Shown here: positions 33,532-44,200 of the stretch, in pieces
Layout of the letters: each line of letters starts with the position of its first letter
How positions within the stretch are numbered: the first letter of the stretch is position 1
Origin: Cololabis saira
Lineage: Eukaryota > Chordata > Actinopteri > Beloniformes > Belonidae
Length of the DNA: 64,000 nucleotides
Direction: 5' to 3'
Assembly (NCBI RefSeq): GCF_033807715.1
Contig: NC_084601.1
Span: 227,001-291,000 of the forward strand
Program-made: the position numbers and the translations under genes
The notes under the pieces: model-generated
Told to the model about the DNA's origin: nothing
The model's input: only the letters and a program-made list of their open reading frames with translations
The model's database searches: none

Positions 33532-33872
33532 TGTCAAGGTTGACATTCCCCCAGCCTCCAGTTTGCCTTCAGTTTCTGTCTTGCCCCGCCTGTGTCCCAT
33601 CTGCCCTGATTGTGTCTGCACCTGTGTCTCGTTATCCCCTCAGTATATCTTGTCTTGTCATTCCTTTGTGCTCTGTCGGTCCGTACTGTTCTCTCCTCCA
33701 TGTCTCCTTGTAGTTTTTGTCTTGATCCTGGTTTTTGTGTTTTTTGATCCTGCTCTGCAGCGCCTTGTTTTTGCCTTTTTATGGATTAAATCCTTTTTGT
33801 TTTTGAGAACTCCTGACTCCAGCCTCCCTCTGTCTCCTGCACTTGGGTCCTAAGAATAACCAAACCATGACA
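33532..33872 (+). repeat. left LTR of the proline-rich LTR element
   Basis: 341 bp, TGTCAAGGTTGACATTCCCC to AACCATGACA. Contains GTCGGTCCGT at 33675-33684, the exact complement of ACGGACCGAC at 33875-33884 just downstream. A TTTTTATGGATTAAATCC segment follows. The last bases overlap the presumed start codon at 33867. Confidence 0.9.
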
Positions 33873-35423
33873 GAACGGACCGACCAGGTGGACCCAGCGG
33901 GAGAGTACCTCACCATGTGGGACTTCCTTTGCCGTGAAGCGGCTAAAAACGTGCGGGAGTGTTGGGACCCCTTTTGGGGAACACGCCTGGCTCTGGGTGG
34001 ACCCAGGAGCCTGCAGATGCAACGGCGACGGCGTCAGCGCCAGCGCCAGCCCCAGCCTGTTCCGGCTCCAGCTCCTGCACCTGTCCCTGTTCCTGTGGTG
34101 GTCCCAGACGCACCTCCCCACGTTCCTGTGGTGGTCCCGGACGCATCAGCCCCTCCTCCGGTGATGGTTTCGGACCCCCCTCAGCCGGCTCCGAGGACTC
34201 GTGTCCCCCCCCAGCCGGCTCCGAGGACTCGTGTCCCCCCCCAGCCGGCTCCGAGGACTCGTGTCCCCCCCCAGCCTGCTCCGAGGACTCGTGTCCCCCC
34301 CCAGCCAGCTCCGAGGACCCGTGTCCCCCCCCAGCCCGCCCTGGATGTGGACTCTGGGGACATTTGGGATCTGTCCCTTGAGGGGGGGCCGGCGCCCCTC
34401 GAGGGGGGGCCAGCACCACGGACCCGGGCACCCCCACAGCCGGCGCCCCGGACCCGGGTACCCCCGCAGCCGGCGCCCCGGACCCGGGTACCCCCGCAGC
34501 CGGCGCCTCGGACCCGGGTACCCCCGCAGCCATGTCACGTTCCTGAGCCATGTTATGTTCCTGAGCCATGTCATGTTCCTGAGCCATGTCCCGTTCCTGA
34601 GCCATGTCCCGTTCCTGAGCCCTGTCCCGTTCCTGAGCCATGTCCCGTTCCTGAGCCATGTCCCGTTCCTGAGCCATGTCACGTTCCTGAGCCATGTCAC
34701 GTTCCTGAGCCATGTCACGTTCCTGAGCCATGTCACGTTCTTGAGCCATGTCACGTTCCCGTCACGTCAAGCCCCACACCAAGCCCCACGCCAAGACCGC
34801 CAAGCCCCACGCCAAGACCGCCAAGCCCCACGCCAAGACCGCCTAGCCCCACGCCAAGCCCCACGCCAAGACCGCCAAGCCCCACGCCAAGACCGCCAAG
34901 CCCCACGCCAAGACCCACGCCAAGCCCCACGCCAAGCCCCACGCCAAGCCCCACGCCGAGGCCCACGCCAAGACCGCCGAGCCCCACGCCGAGACCGCCA
35001 AGCCCCACGCCGAGACCGCCAAGCCCCACGCCAAGACCGCCCAGCCCCACGCCAAGACCCACGCCGAGCCCCACGCCAAGACCGCCAAGCCCCACGCTGA
35101 GCCCCACGCCAAGACCGCCAAGCCCCACGCCGAGACCCGCGCCAAGCCCCACGCCGAGACCCGCGTCAAGACCCAGGCCTAGGCCTCGTGGGCGGCCCCC
35201 GGAGCGTTCTCGCCGGTCTGGTCGGCCTCGTGGACGTCCCCCCGAGCGTTCTCGCCGGTCTGCCCGGCTTCGTGGGCGACCCCCGGAGCTGTCTCGCAGG
35301 TCTGCACAGTCCCCAGGACGGCCCATGGAACGTTGGCCGTGTGTTGGCCTGGGCCCTCCTCCAGGCCCCCTCCGCCCGCCCTGGGTGGTAGGCCGAGTGG
35401 GACATCTGGGATCTGTCCCTTGA
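33867..35423 (+). CDS. 518-residue proline/arginine-rich protein of the LTR element
   Basis: Starts [20 protein letters not shown], overlapping the LTR end, and stops at the polypurine tract; this start was chosen for the gag-like position. Residues 1-50 are the only non-repetitive part. Then come a PVPVVVPDA segment, [10 protein letters not shown] decapeptides (34190-34540), [12 protein letters not shown] hexapeptides (34540-34755), SPTPRP repeats to about 35165, and a basic tail of [14 protein letters not shown] units with AT-hook-like RGRP cores. All repeat periods are multiples of three, so antisense frames are open too and are not genes. No zinc knuckle or capsid fold is recognised. It may be a replaced gag that binds nucleic acid through the basic tail (inference), or simply a tolerated open repeat. 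Confidence 0.6.
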   Translation: MTERTDQVDPAGEYLTMWDFLCREAAKNVRECWDPFWGTRLALGGPRSLQMQRRRRQRQRQPQPVPAPAPAPVPVPVVVPDAPPHVPVVVPDASAPPPVMVSDPPQPAPRTRVPPQPAPRTRVPPQPAPRTRVPPQPAPRTRVPPQPAPRTRVPPQPALDVDSGDIWDLSLEGGPAPLEGGPAPRTRAPPQPAPRTRVPPQPAPRTRVPPQPAPRTRVPPQPCHVPEPCYVPEPCHVPEPCPVPEPCPVPEPCPVPEPCPVPEPCPVPEPCHVPEPCHVPEPCHVPEPCHVLEPCHVPVTSSPTPSPTPRPPSPTPRPPSPTPRPPSPTPSPTPRPPSPTPRPPSPTPRPTPSPTPSPTPSPTPRPTPRPPSPTPRPPSPTPRPPSPTPRPPSPTPRPTPSPTPRPPSPTLSPTPRPPSPTPRPAPSPTPRPASRPRPRPRGRPPERSRRSGRPRGRPPERSRRSARLRGRPPELSRRSAQSPGRPMERWPCVGLGPPPGPLRPPWVVGRVGHLGSVP

Positions 35424-35431
35424 GGGGGGGG
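35422..35431 (+). promoter_or_regulatory. polypurine tract of the LTR element
   Basis: GAGGGGGGGG three bases before the right LTR, the place where plus-strand DNA synthesis starts in LTR retrotransposons. A duplicate of the segment GATCTGTCCCTTGAGGGGGG also lies inside the ORF at 34368-34387. Confidence 0.7.
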
Positions 35432-35434
35432 TTC

Positions 35435-35775
35435 TGTCAAGGTTGACATTCCCCCAGCCTCCAGTTTGCCTTCAGTTTCTGTCTTGCCCCGCCTGTGTCC
35501 CATCTGCCCTGATTGTGTCTGCACCTGTGTCTCGTTATCCCCTCAGTATATCTTGTCTTGTCATTCCTTTGTGCTCTGTCGGTCCGTACTGTTCTCTGCT
35601 CCATGTCTCCTTGTAGTTTTTGTCTTGATCCTGGTTTTTGTGTTTTTTGATCCTGCTCTGCAGCGCCTTGTTTTTGCCTTTTTATGGATTAAATCCTTTT
35701 TGTTTTTGAGAACTCCTGACTCCAGCCTCCCTCTGTCTCCTGCACTTGGGTCCTAAGAATAACCAAACCATGACA
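35435..35775 (+). repeat. right LTR of the proline-rich LTR element
   Basis: 341 bp. The only difference I can find from the left LTR is GCTCCATG for CCTCCATG in the middle. Followed by TGTAG and the continuation of stack element E1. Confidence 0.9.
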
Positions 35776-36357
35776 TGTAGGTCAAACCGTATTGTGGGGC
35801 TTGAGGCACAAAGTTTTCCGGGGGGCGCTGTTGAGCCATTTTGCCACGCCCATTAATGCAAACCATGAAAGATCAAATGTATCGCCAGGCCTGGCTTGCA
35901 TGCCAAATTTGGTGCCTTTTGGGGAACTATCAAATATGGACCAATCAGATGAAGGGGGGGTCCGCTTGTTGGCGTCTAGCGTCGCCACGGTAACACTTTT
36001 GAAAGAGAAAAGTAATGCGTGTAGTCGCAGGATGGAGACGCACATTTTGATGTATAACACATCTGGGTTCACGATACGGTTCGGGCTGAATTAACTCTCG
36101 AAGGAATGGCATATATTGCTCCAAAATTATGCAATTAATTCAGAATGTTCAAAATGGCCGACTTCATGTTCGGTTTGCATGTTCGGTAATGCAAACCATT
36201 AAATATCAAATTTTTCGCCAGGCCTGACTTGCATGCAAAATTTGGTGACTTTTTGGGCACGTTTAGGGGGGCAAAAAGGCCCTCCTTTCGTCAGAAGAAA
36301 GAAAGAAAAATTCCTACAGATACAATAGGGCCTTCGCACTGAAGGTGCTCGGGCCCT

Positions 36358-36431
36358 AATAATTAATTTTATTTGGAGGCGCCTTTCATCCTTACAGGAT
36401 AAAAACAAAAAATACAATTAAAAATACAATT
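36358..36431. mobile_element. short retroposon tail fragment between E1 and E2
   Basis: TTTTATTTGGAGGCGCCTTT then CATCCTTACAGGATAAAAAC resembles a common fish LINE 3' end. About 60 bp. Explains why E1 and E2 are not directly nested. Confidence 0.45.
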
Positions 36432-37347
36432 AAAGCTGCAAGCAGCGATGAACGGGCCCTCGCACTCACGTCCACCGCCCCACATAAGCATATCAGAAAA
36501 GACACCACCCAAGACTCTCTATGTCAAACCATTCAAAAGTTATAGCAGAAAAAAGGAACAACCAATCAGAAGAAGGGGCAGGGCTAATTCAGGCCAATGA
36601 AAGTCAAGGACTCCATACAGAGTCTGATGACACCACCCACGACTTTCTATTTCAAACCATTCAAAAGTTATGGCAGAAAATCGGAAAATGACACAATTTA
36701 TTCAAAATGGCCGACTTCCTGTTCGGTTTCGGCCATGGCGCCAAGAGACTTTTCTTTTAGTTGCGACATGATACAGGAGTGTACCGATTTTCGTTCATGT
36801 ACGTCAAACCGTATTATGGGGCTTGAGGCGCAAAGTTTTTTCTGTCAGAACCAATCAGAGGAAGGGTGGGCGCGCTTTTTGGCGTCTAGCATCGCCACGG
36901 TAATGCTTTTGAAAGAGAAAAGTAATGCGTGGTGTCGGAGGATGGAGACGCACATTTTGATGTATAACACACTTGGGGGCACATTACGGTTCGGGCCGTA
37001 TTAACTGCCGAAGGAATGGCATAAATTTCGCCAAAATGACACGATTAATTCAAAATGTCCGACATCCTGTTCGGTTTCGGGCATGGCACCAAGAGACTTT
37101 TCTTTAAGTTGCGCCATGATACAGGTGTGTACCGATTTTCGTGCATGTACGTCAAACCGTATCGTGGGGCTTGAGGCACAAAGTTTTCAAGGGGGCGCTG
37201 TTGAGCCATTTTGCCACGCCCATTAATGCAAACCATTAAATATAAAATTTTTCACCAGGCCTGGCTTGCATGCAAAATTTGGTGACTTTTTGGGCACGTT
37301 TAGGGGGGCAAAAAGGCCCTCCTTTCGTCAGAAAAATAATAATAATT
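36432..37347 (+). mobile_element. stack element E2 (left part)
   Basis: Begins AAAGCTGCAAGCAGCG, contains one pair of the GGCCGACTTCCTGT subrepeats 349 bp apart, and stops at TCAGAAAAATAATAATAATT, where E3 begins. Its right end should be one of the stacked termini at 49249 or 49319. Confidence 0.7.
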
Positions 37348-39848
37348 AAAGCTGCAAGCAGCGATGAACGGGCCCTCGCACTCACGTCCACCGCCCCACA
37401 TAAGCATATCAGAAAAGACACCACCCACGACTCTCTATGTCAAACCATTCAAAAGTTATAGCAGAAAAAAGGAACAACCAATCAGAAGAAGGGGCAGGGC
37501 TAATTCAGGCCAATGAAGGTCAAGGACTCCATACAGAGTCTGATGACACCACCCACGACTTTCTATTTCAAACCATTCAAAAGTTATGGCAGAAAATCGG
37601 GACAACCAATCAGAAGAAGGGGCAGGGCTAATTCAGGCCAATGAAGGTCAAGGACTCAATACCGAGTCCCATGACACCACCCACGACTCTTTATGTCAAA
37701 TCATTCAAAAGTTATGGCAGAGAAAAGTATTCTAGGGGGCGCTGTTGAGCCGTTAGGCAACGCCCATTAATGCAAACCATGAAATATCAAATTTATCACC
37801 AGGCCTGGCTTGCATGCAAAATTTGGTGACTTTTGAAGAACTATCAAATATGGACCAATCGGATGAAGGGGACGAGCGCTTTTTCGCGTCTAGCGTCGCC
37901 ACGGTAACACTTTTGAAAGAGAAAAGTAATGTGCGTCGTCGCAGGACAGAGACGCACATTTTGATGTAAAAAAAAGACAAAAATTGCTGACAAAAATTTC
38001 AGCATACAGGCAGGGTCAAACTCCCGACCCCTGGCACCAAAGACGGCAATTTTCTGGCTGAGCTATGTCTCAGCTGTTCCTTTCACTTTGACTTACTGCC
38101 TTAGGAGAGAGCAACATAGCGATAAAATGTCTGGAATTTTTTTTTCCTACTTTTTTAAATATTTGTAATCAGAAGAAGAGGCGGGGCTAATTCAGACCAA
38201 TGAAGGTCAAGGACTCCATACAGAATCTGATGACACCACCCACGACTTCCTATGTCAAACCATTCAAAAGTTATAGCAGAAAATCGGGACAACCAATCAG
38301 AATAAGGGGCGGGGCTGATTAAGGCCAACGAAGCTTAAGAACTCATTACAGAGTCCCATGACACCACCCACGACTTCCTATGTCAAACCATTCAAAAGTT
38401 ATGTCAGATACAAGTATTCTAGGGGGCGCTGTTGAGCCATTAGGCCACGCCCATTAATGCAAGCCATGAAATATCATATTTATCGCCAGGCCTGGCTTGC
38501 ATGCCAAATTTGGTGCCTTTTGGGGAACTATCAAATATGGACCAATCAGATGAAGGGGGGTGCGCTTGTTGGCGTCTAGCGTCGCCAAAGAGAAAAGTAA
38601 TGCGTGTAGTCACAGGATGGAGACGCACATTTTGATGTATAACACACTTGGGGGCACATTACGGTTCGGGCCATATTAACTGCCGAAGGAATGGCATAAA
38701 TTGCGCCAAAATTACACAATTAATTCAAAATGGCTGACATCCTGTTCGGTTTCGGCCATGGCTCCAAGAGACTTTTCTTTAAGTTGTGCCATGATACAGG
38801 TGTGTAGCGATTTTCGTGCATGTACGTCAAACCGTATTGTGGGGCTTGAGGCACAAAGTTTTCCGGGGGGCGCTGTTGAGCCATTTTGCCACGCCCATTA
38901 ATACAAACCATGAAATATAAAATTTATCAGCAGGCCTGGCTTGCATGCCAAATTTGGTGCCTTTTGGGGAACTATCAAATATGGACCAATCAGATGAAGG
39001 GGGGGTGCACTTGTTGGCGTCTAGCGTCGCCACGGTAACACTTTTGAAAGAGAAAAGTAATGTGTGTAGTCGCAGGATGAAGACGCACATTTTGATGTAT
39101 AACACACCTGGGTGCACGTTACGGTTCGGGCCGTATTAATTCTCGAAGGAATGGCATATATTGCTCCAAAATTACGCGATTAATTCAGAATGTTGAAAAT
39201 GGCCGACTTCCTGTTCGGTTTCGGCCATGGCGCCAAGAGACTTTTCTTTAAGTTGCGACATGATACAGGTGTGTACTGATTTTTGTTAATGTACGTCAAA
39301 CCGTATTATGGGGCTTGAGGCGCAAAGTTTTCTCTGTCTGAACCAATCAGATGATGGGTGGGCGCGCTTTTTGGCGTCTAGCGTCGCCACGGTAACGCTT
39401 TTGAGAGAGAAAAGTAATGCGTGGTGTCGGAGGATGGAGACGCACATTTTGATGTATAACACACATGGGGGCTCGTTACGGTTCGGGCCGTATTAACTGC
39501 CGAAGGAATGGCATAAATTTCGCCAAAATGACACGATTAATTCAAAATGGCCGACATCCTGTTCGGTTTCGGGCATGACTCCAAGAGACTTTTCTTTAAG
39601 TTGTGCAATGATACAGGTGTGTACTGATTTTCGTGCATGTAGGTCAAACCGTATCGTGGGGCTTGAGGCACAAAGTTTTCCGGGGGGCGCTGTTGAGCCA
39701 TTTTGCCACGCCCATTAATGCAAACCATAAAATATCAAATTTTTCGCCAGGCCTGCTTTGCGTGCAAAATTTGGTGACTTTTTGGGCACGTTTAGGGGGG
39801 CAAAAAGGCCCTCCTTTCGTCAGAAAAATAATAATAATAATAATAATT
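37348..39848 (+). mobile_element. stack element E3 (left part)
   Basis: Opens AAAGCTGC and ends at an (AAT)n tract where E4 begins. Contains 125-bp units, the 470/347-bp pair (38.73, 39.20, 39.55 kb) and a tRNA-like segment on the minus strand (38000-38076). Confidence 0.7.
38000..38076 (-). mobile_element. tRNA-like segment (SINE head or tRNA pseudogene) in E3
   Basis: Minus strand: ATAGCTCAGCCAG-type A box (ACATAGCTCAGCCAG) and a B-box-like GGTCGGGAGTTTGACCC about 40 bases downstream, with an intervening anticodon-arm-length region. It lacks convincing acceptor pairing, so it is tRNA-derived and not a functional gene. Paralogue at 40373-40449. Confidence 0.5.
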
Positions 39849-40372
39849 AAAGCTGCAAGCAGCGATGAACGGGCCCTCGCACTCACGTCCACCGCCCCCC
39901 ATAAGCATATCAGAAATGACACCACCCACGACTCTCTATGTCAAACCATTCAAAAGTTATAGCAGAAAAAAGGAACAACCAATCAGAGGAAGGGGCGGGG
40001 CTAATTCAGGCCAATGAAGGTCAAGGACTCCTTACAGAGTCCCATGACACCACCCACAACTTCCTATGTCAAACCATTCAAAAGTTATGGCAGAGAAAAG
40101 TATTCTAGGGGGCGCTGTTGAGCCGTTAGGCCACGCCCATTAATGCAAACCATTAAATATCAAATGTATCACCAGGCCTGGCTTGCATGCAAAATTTGGT
40201 GACTTTTGGAGAACTATCAAATATGGACCAATCAGATGAAGGGGACGAGCGCTTTTTCACGTCTAGCGTCGCCACGGTAACACTTTTGAAAGAGAAAAGT
40301 AATGTGCGTCGTCGCAGGAAAGAGACGCACATCTTGATGTAAAAAAAACACAAAATTTGCTTACAAAAATTT

Positions 40373-40449
40373 CAGCATACTGCCAGGCTCGAACTCCCAA
40401 CCACCGGCACCAAAGACCGCAATGATCTGGTTGAGCTATATCTCAGCTG
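40373..40449 (-). mobile_element. tRNA-like segment in E4
   Basis: Minus strand ATAGCTCAACCAGATCATTG (A-box-like) and GGTTGGGAGTTCGAGCCTGG (B box with GTTCGAGCC). The B box is closer to consensus than in E3. Followed by sequence shared with E3, so the segment belongs to the element family. Confidence 0.5.
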
Positions 40450-40656
40450 ATACCTCACTTTGACTTACTGCCTTAGGAGAGACCAAGATAGCGATATAAT
40501 GTCTGTAACTTTTTTTTCCTAATTTTTTAAATATTTGTAAGGTATAAATATTAGTAAAACACTACTATTTTATTATTACTTTTTCTGTAAACATTCTACC
40601 GAGGTTCTAACCGGGCTGAGCACGGGACTATTTCTAACGTCACCACATTACAACAG

Positions 40657-40763
40657 CTGATTGGTCGGGGGGCGGGGCCGTCATCACCCTACTCGCCACT
40701 GATTGGTCGGGGGGCGGGGCCGTCATCACCCTACTCGCCACTGATTGGTCGGGGGGCGGGGCC
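40657..40763. repeat. 42-bp tandem triplicate with inverted CCAAT and GC boxes
   Basis: Units at 40657, 40699 and 40741 begin CTGATTGGTCGGGGGGCGGG. Each pairs ATTGG (CCAAT on the other strand) with GGGGCGGGGC. Lies in a 250-bp segment absent from E3 and looks promoter-like. Confidence 0.85.
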
Positions 40764-42392
40764 GGCAGACGTTTGAATCAGGAAGCGGGAGTCAAACCAT
40801 TAAAAAGTTATAGCAGAAAAAAGGGACAACCAATCAGAAGAAGGGGCGGGGCTAATTAAGGCCAACGAAGCTTAAGGACTCATTACAGAGTCCCATGACA
40901 CCACCCACAACTTCCTATGTCAAACCATTCAAAAGTTATGGCAGATAAAAGTATTCTAGGGGGCGCTGTTGAGCCCTTAGGCCACGCCCATTAATGCAAA
41001 CCATGAAATATCAAATGTATCGCCAAGTCTGACTTGCATGCAAAATTTGATGACTTTTGGAGAACTATCAAATATGGACCAATCAGATGAAGGGGGGGCG
41101 CGCCTTTTGGCGTCTAGCGTCGCCACGGTAACACTTTTGAAAGAGAAAAGTAATGCGTGTAGTCCCAGGATGGAGACGCACATTTTGATGTATAACACAC
41201 CTGGGTGCACATTACGGTTCGGTCCGTATTAATTGCCGAAGGAATGGCATAAATTGCGCCAAAATTACACAATTAATTCAAAATGGCCGACTTCCTGTTC
41301 GGTTTCGGCCATGGCTCCAAGAGACTTTTCTTGAAGTTGTGCCATGATACAGGTGTGTAGCGATTTTCGTGCATGTACGTCAAACCGTATTGTGGGGCTT
41401 GAGGCACAAAGTTTTCCGGGGGGCGCTGTTGAGCCATTTTGCCACGCCCATTAATGTAAACCATAAAATATCAAATTTACCGCCAGGCCTGGCTTGCATG
41501 CCAAATTTGGTGCCTTTTGGGGAACTATCAAATATGGACCATTCAGATGAAGGGGGGGTGCGCTTGTTGGCGTCTAGCGTCGCCACGGTAACACTTTTGA
41601 AAGAGAAAAGTAATGCGTGTAGTCGCAGGATGGAGACGCACATTTTGATGTATAACACATCTGGGTGCACGTTACGGTTCGGGCCGTATTAATTCTCGAA
41701 GTAATGGCATATATTGCTCCAAAATTACGCGATTAATTCAGAATGTTCAAAATGGCCGACTTCCTGTTCGGTTTCGGCCATGGCGCCAAGAGACTTTTCT
41801 TTAAGTTGCGACATGATACAGGTGTGTACCGATTTTCGTTCATGTACATCAAACCGTATTATGGGGCTTGAGGCTCAAAGATTTTTCTGTCTGAACCAAT
41901 CAGATGAAGGGTGGGCGCGCTTTTTGGCGTCTAGCGTCGCGACAGTAACGCTTTTGAAAGAGAAAAGTAATGCGTGGTGTCAGAGGATGGAGACGCACAT
42001 TTTGATGTATAACACACCTGGGTGCACGTTACGGTTCGGGCCGTATTAACTGCCGAAGGAAGGCATACATTTCGTCAAAATGACACGATTAATTCAAAAT
42101 GGCCGATTTCCTGTTCGGTTTCTCGACATGACGCCCAGAGACTTTTCTTTAAGTTGCGCCATGATACAGGTGTGTACCGATTTTCGTGCATGTACGACAA
42201 ACCGCATTGTGGGGCTTGAGGCACAAAGTTTTCAAGGGGGCGCTGTTGAGCTATTTTGCCAGGCCCATTAATGCAAACCATAAAATATCAAATTTTTCGC
42301 CAGGCCTGACTTGCATGCAAAATTTGGTGACTTTTTGGGCACGTTTAGGGGGGCAAAAAGGCCTTCCTTTTGTCAGAAAAATAATAATAATT

Positions 42393-44200
42393 AAAGCTGC
42401 AAGCAGCGATGAACGGGCCCTCGCACTCACGGCCACCGCCCCCCATAAGCATATCAGAAATGACACCACCCACGACTTCCTATGTCAAACCATTCAAAAG
42501 TTATAGCAGAAAAAAGGGACAACCAATCAGAAGAAGGGGCGGGGCTAATTCAGGCCAATGAAGGTCAAGGACTCCATACAGAATCTGATGACACCGCCCA
42601 CGACTCTCTATGTCAAAACATTCAAAATTTATAGCATGAAATATGGACAACCAATCAGAAGAAGGAGCGGAGCTAATTTTCACCAATTATGGTCAAGGAC
42701 TCAATATCGAGTGCCATGACACCACTCACAACTCTCTATGTCAAACCATTCAAAAGTTATGGCAGAGAATAGTATTCTAGGGGGCGCTGTTGAGCCGTTA
42801 GGCCACGCTCATTAATGCAAACCATGAAATATCAAATGTATCGCCAAGCCTGACTTGCGAGCAAAATTTGGTGACTATCAAATATGGACCAATCACATGA
42901 AGGGGGGGCGCGCCTTTTGGCGTCTAGCGTCGCCCTGGTAACACTTTTGAAAGAGAAAAGTAATGCGCGTAGTCGCAGGATGGAGACGCACATATTGATG
43001 TATAACACACCTGGGTGCACGTTTCGGTTCGGGCCGTATTAATTGCCGAAGGAATGGCATAAATTGCGCCAAAATTACACAATTAATTCAAAATGGCCGA
43101 CTTCCTGTCCGGTTTCGGCCATGGCTCCAAGAGACTTTTCTTTAAGTTGTGCCATGATAGAGGTGTGTAGCGATTTTCGTGCATGTACGTCAAACCGTAT
43201 TGTGGGGCTTGAGGCACAAAGTTTTCCGGGGGGCGCTGTTGAGCCATTTTGCCACGCCCATTAATGCAAACCATGAAATATCACATTTATCGCCAGGCCT
43301 GGCTTGCGTGCCAAATTTGGTGCCTTTTGGGGAACTATCAAATATGGACCAATCAGATGAAGGGGGGGTGCGCTTGTTGGCGTCTAGCGTCGCCACGGTA
43401 ACACTTTTGAAAGAGAAAAGTAATGCGCGTAGTCGCAGGATGGAGACGCACATTTTGATGTATAACACATCTGGGTTCATGATACGGTTCGGGCCGTATT
43501 AATTCTCGAAGGAATGGCATATATTGCTCCAAAATTACGCGATTAATTCAGAATGTTCAAAATGGCCGACTTCCTGTTCGGATTCGGCCATGGCGCCAAG
43601 AGACTTTTCTTTAAGTTGCGACATGATACAGCTGTGTACCGATTTTCGTTCATGTACACCAAACCGTATTATGGGGCTTGAGGCTCAAAGATTTTTCTGT
43701 TTGAACCAATCAGATGAAGGGTGGGCGCGCTTTTTGGCGTCTAGCGTCGCCACGGTAACGCTTTTGAAAGAGAAAAGTAATGCGTGGTGTCAGAGGATGG
43801 AGACGCACATTTTGATGTATAACACACCTGGGTGCACGTTACGGTTCGGGCCGTATTAACTGCCGAAGGAAGGCATACATTTCGTCAAAATGACACGATT
43901 AATTCAAAATAGCCGACTTCCTGTTCGGTTTCTCGACATGACGCCCAGAGACTTTTCTTTAAGTTGCGCCATGATACAGGTGTGTACCGATTTTCGTGCA
44001 TGTACGACAAACCGCATTGTGGGGCTTGAGGCACAAAGTTTTCAAGGGGGCGCTGTTGAGCTATTTTGCCACGCCCATTAATGCAAACCATTAAATATCA
44101 AATTTTTCGCCAGGCCTGACTTGGGTGCAAAATTTGGTGACTTTTTGGGCACGTTTAGGGGGGCAAAAAGGCCTTCCTTTTGTCAGAAAAATAATAATAA
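42393..44200 (+). mobile_element. stack element E5 (left part)
   Basis: Opens AAAGCTGC at 42393. 470/347-bp subrepeats at 43.09, 43.56 and 43.91 kb are close copies of those in E4. Ends TTTTGTCAGAAAAATAATAA, where a member of the second family opens. Confidence 0.7.

Larger units (their letters stand above)
33532..35775 (+). mobile_element. non-autonomous LTR retrotransposon with proline-rich ORF
   Basis: Two 341-bp direct repeats (33532-33872 and 35435-35775) begin TGTCA, end TGACA and differ at one position that I could find. They are flanked by TGTAC on the left and TGTAG on the right (an imperfect 5-bp duplication). A polypurine tract GAGGGGGGGG abuts the right LTR (35422-35431). There is no protease, RT, RNase H or integrase, only one long ORF of low complexity, so it must be mobilised in trans. 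The primer-binding region can pair with an LTR segment, which suggests self-priming of the Tf1/sushi type. It sits inside stack element E1, so it is younger than E1. Confidence 0.85.
32091..36357 (+). mobile_element. stack element E1 (interrupted by an LTR element)
   Basis: Left end AAAGCTGCAAGCAGCG, right end GTGCTCGGGCCCT. Includes the array of about eight 125-bp subrepeats (32152-33110) and is split at 33531/35776 by the proline-rich LTR element. Host sequence resumes at the same GCATGTA/GGTCAAACC point. It is the only member of the stack with its own right end in place. Confidence 0.8.
39849..42392 (+). mobile_element. stack element E4 (left part)
   Basis: Opens AAAGCTGC at 39849 and runs to the (AAT)n at 42375-42392. 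Carries the second tRNA-like segment, the 42-bp triplicated GC-box repeat (40657-40763) and a 471/347-bp subrepeat pair (41.28, 41.75, 42.10 kb). Confidence 0.7.

Noticed and set aside
33943..35524. Antisense and alternative-frame ORFs of 60-268 codons across the proline-rich LTR element
   Set aside because: Repeat periods are multiples of three, which opens several frames at once. Only the plus-strand frame has a gag-like start position and ends at the polypurine tract.
37975..40450. Functional tRNA genes
   Set aside because: A and B boxes are visible but acceptor-stem pairing is not convincing and both copies sit in transposon repeats. Recorded as tRNA-like segments only.
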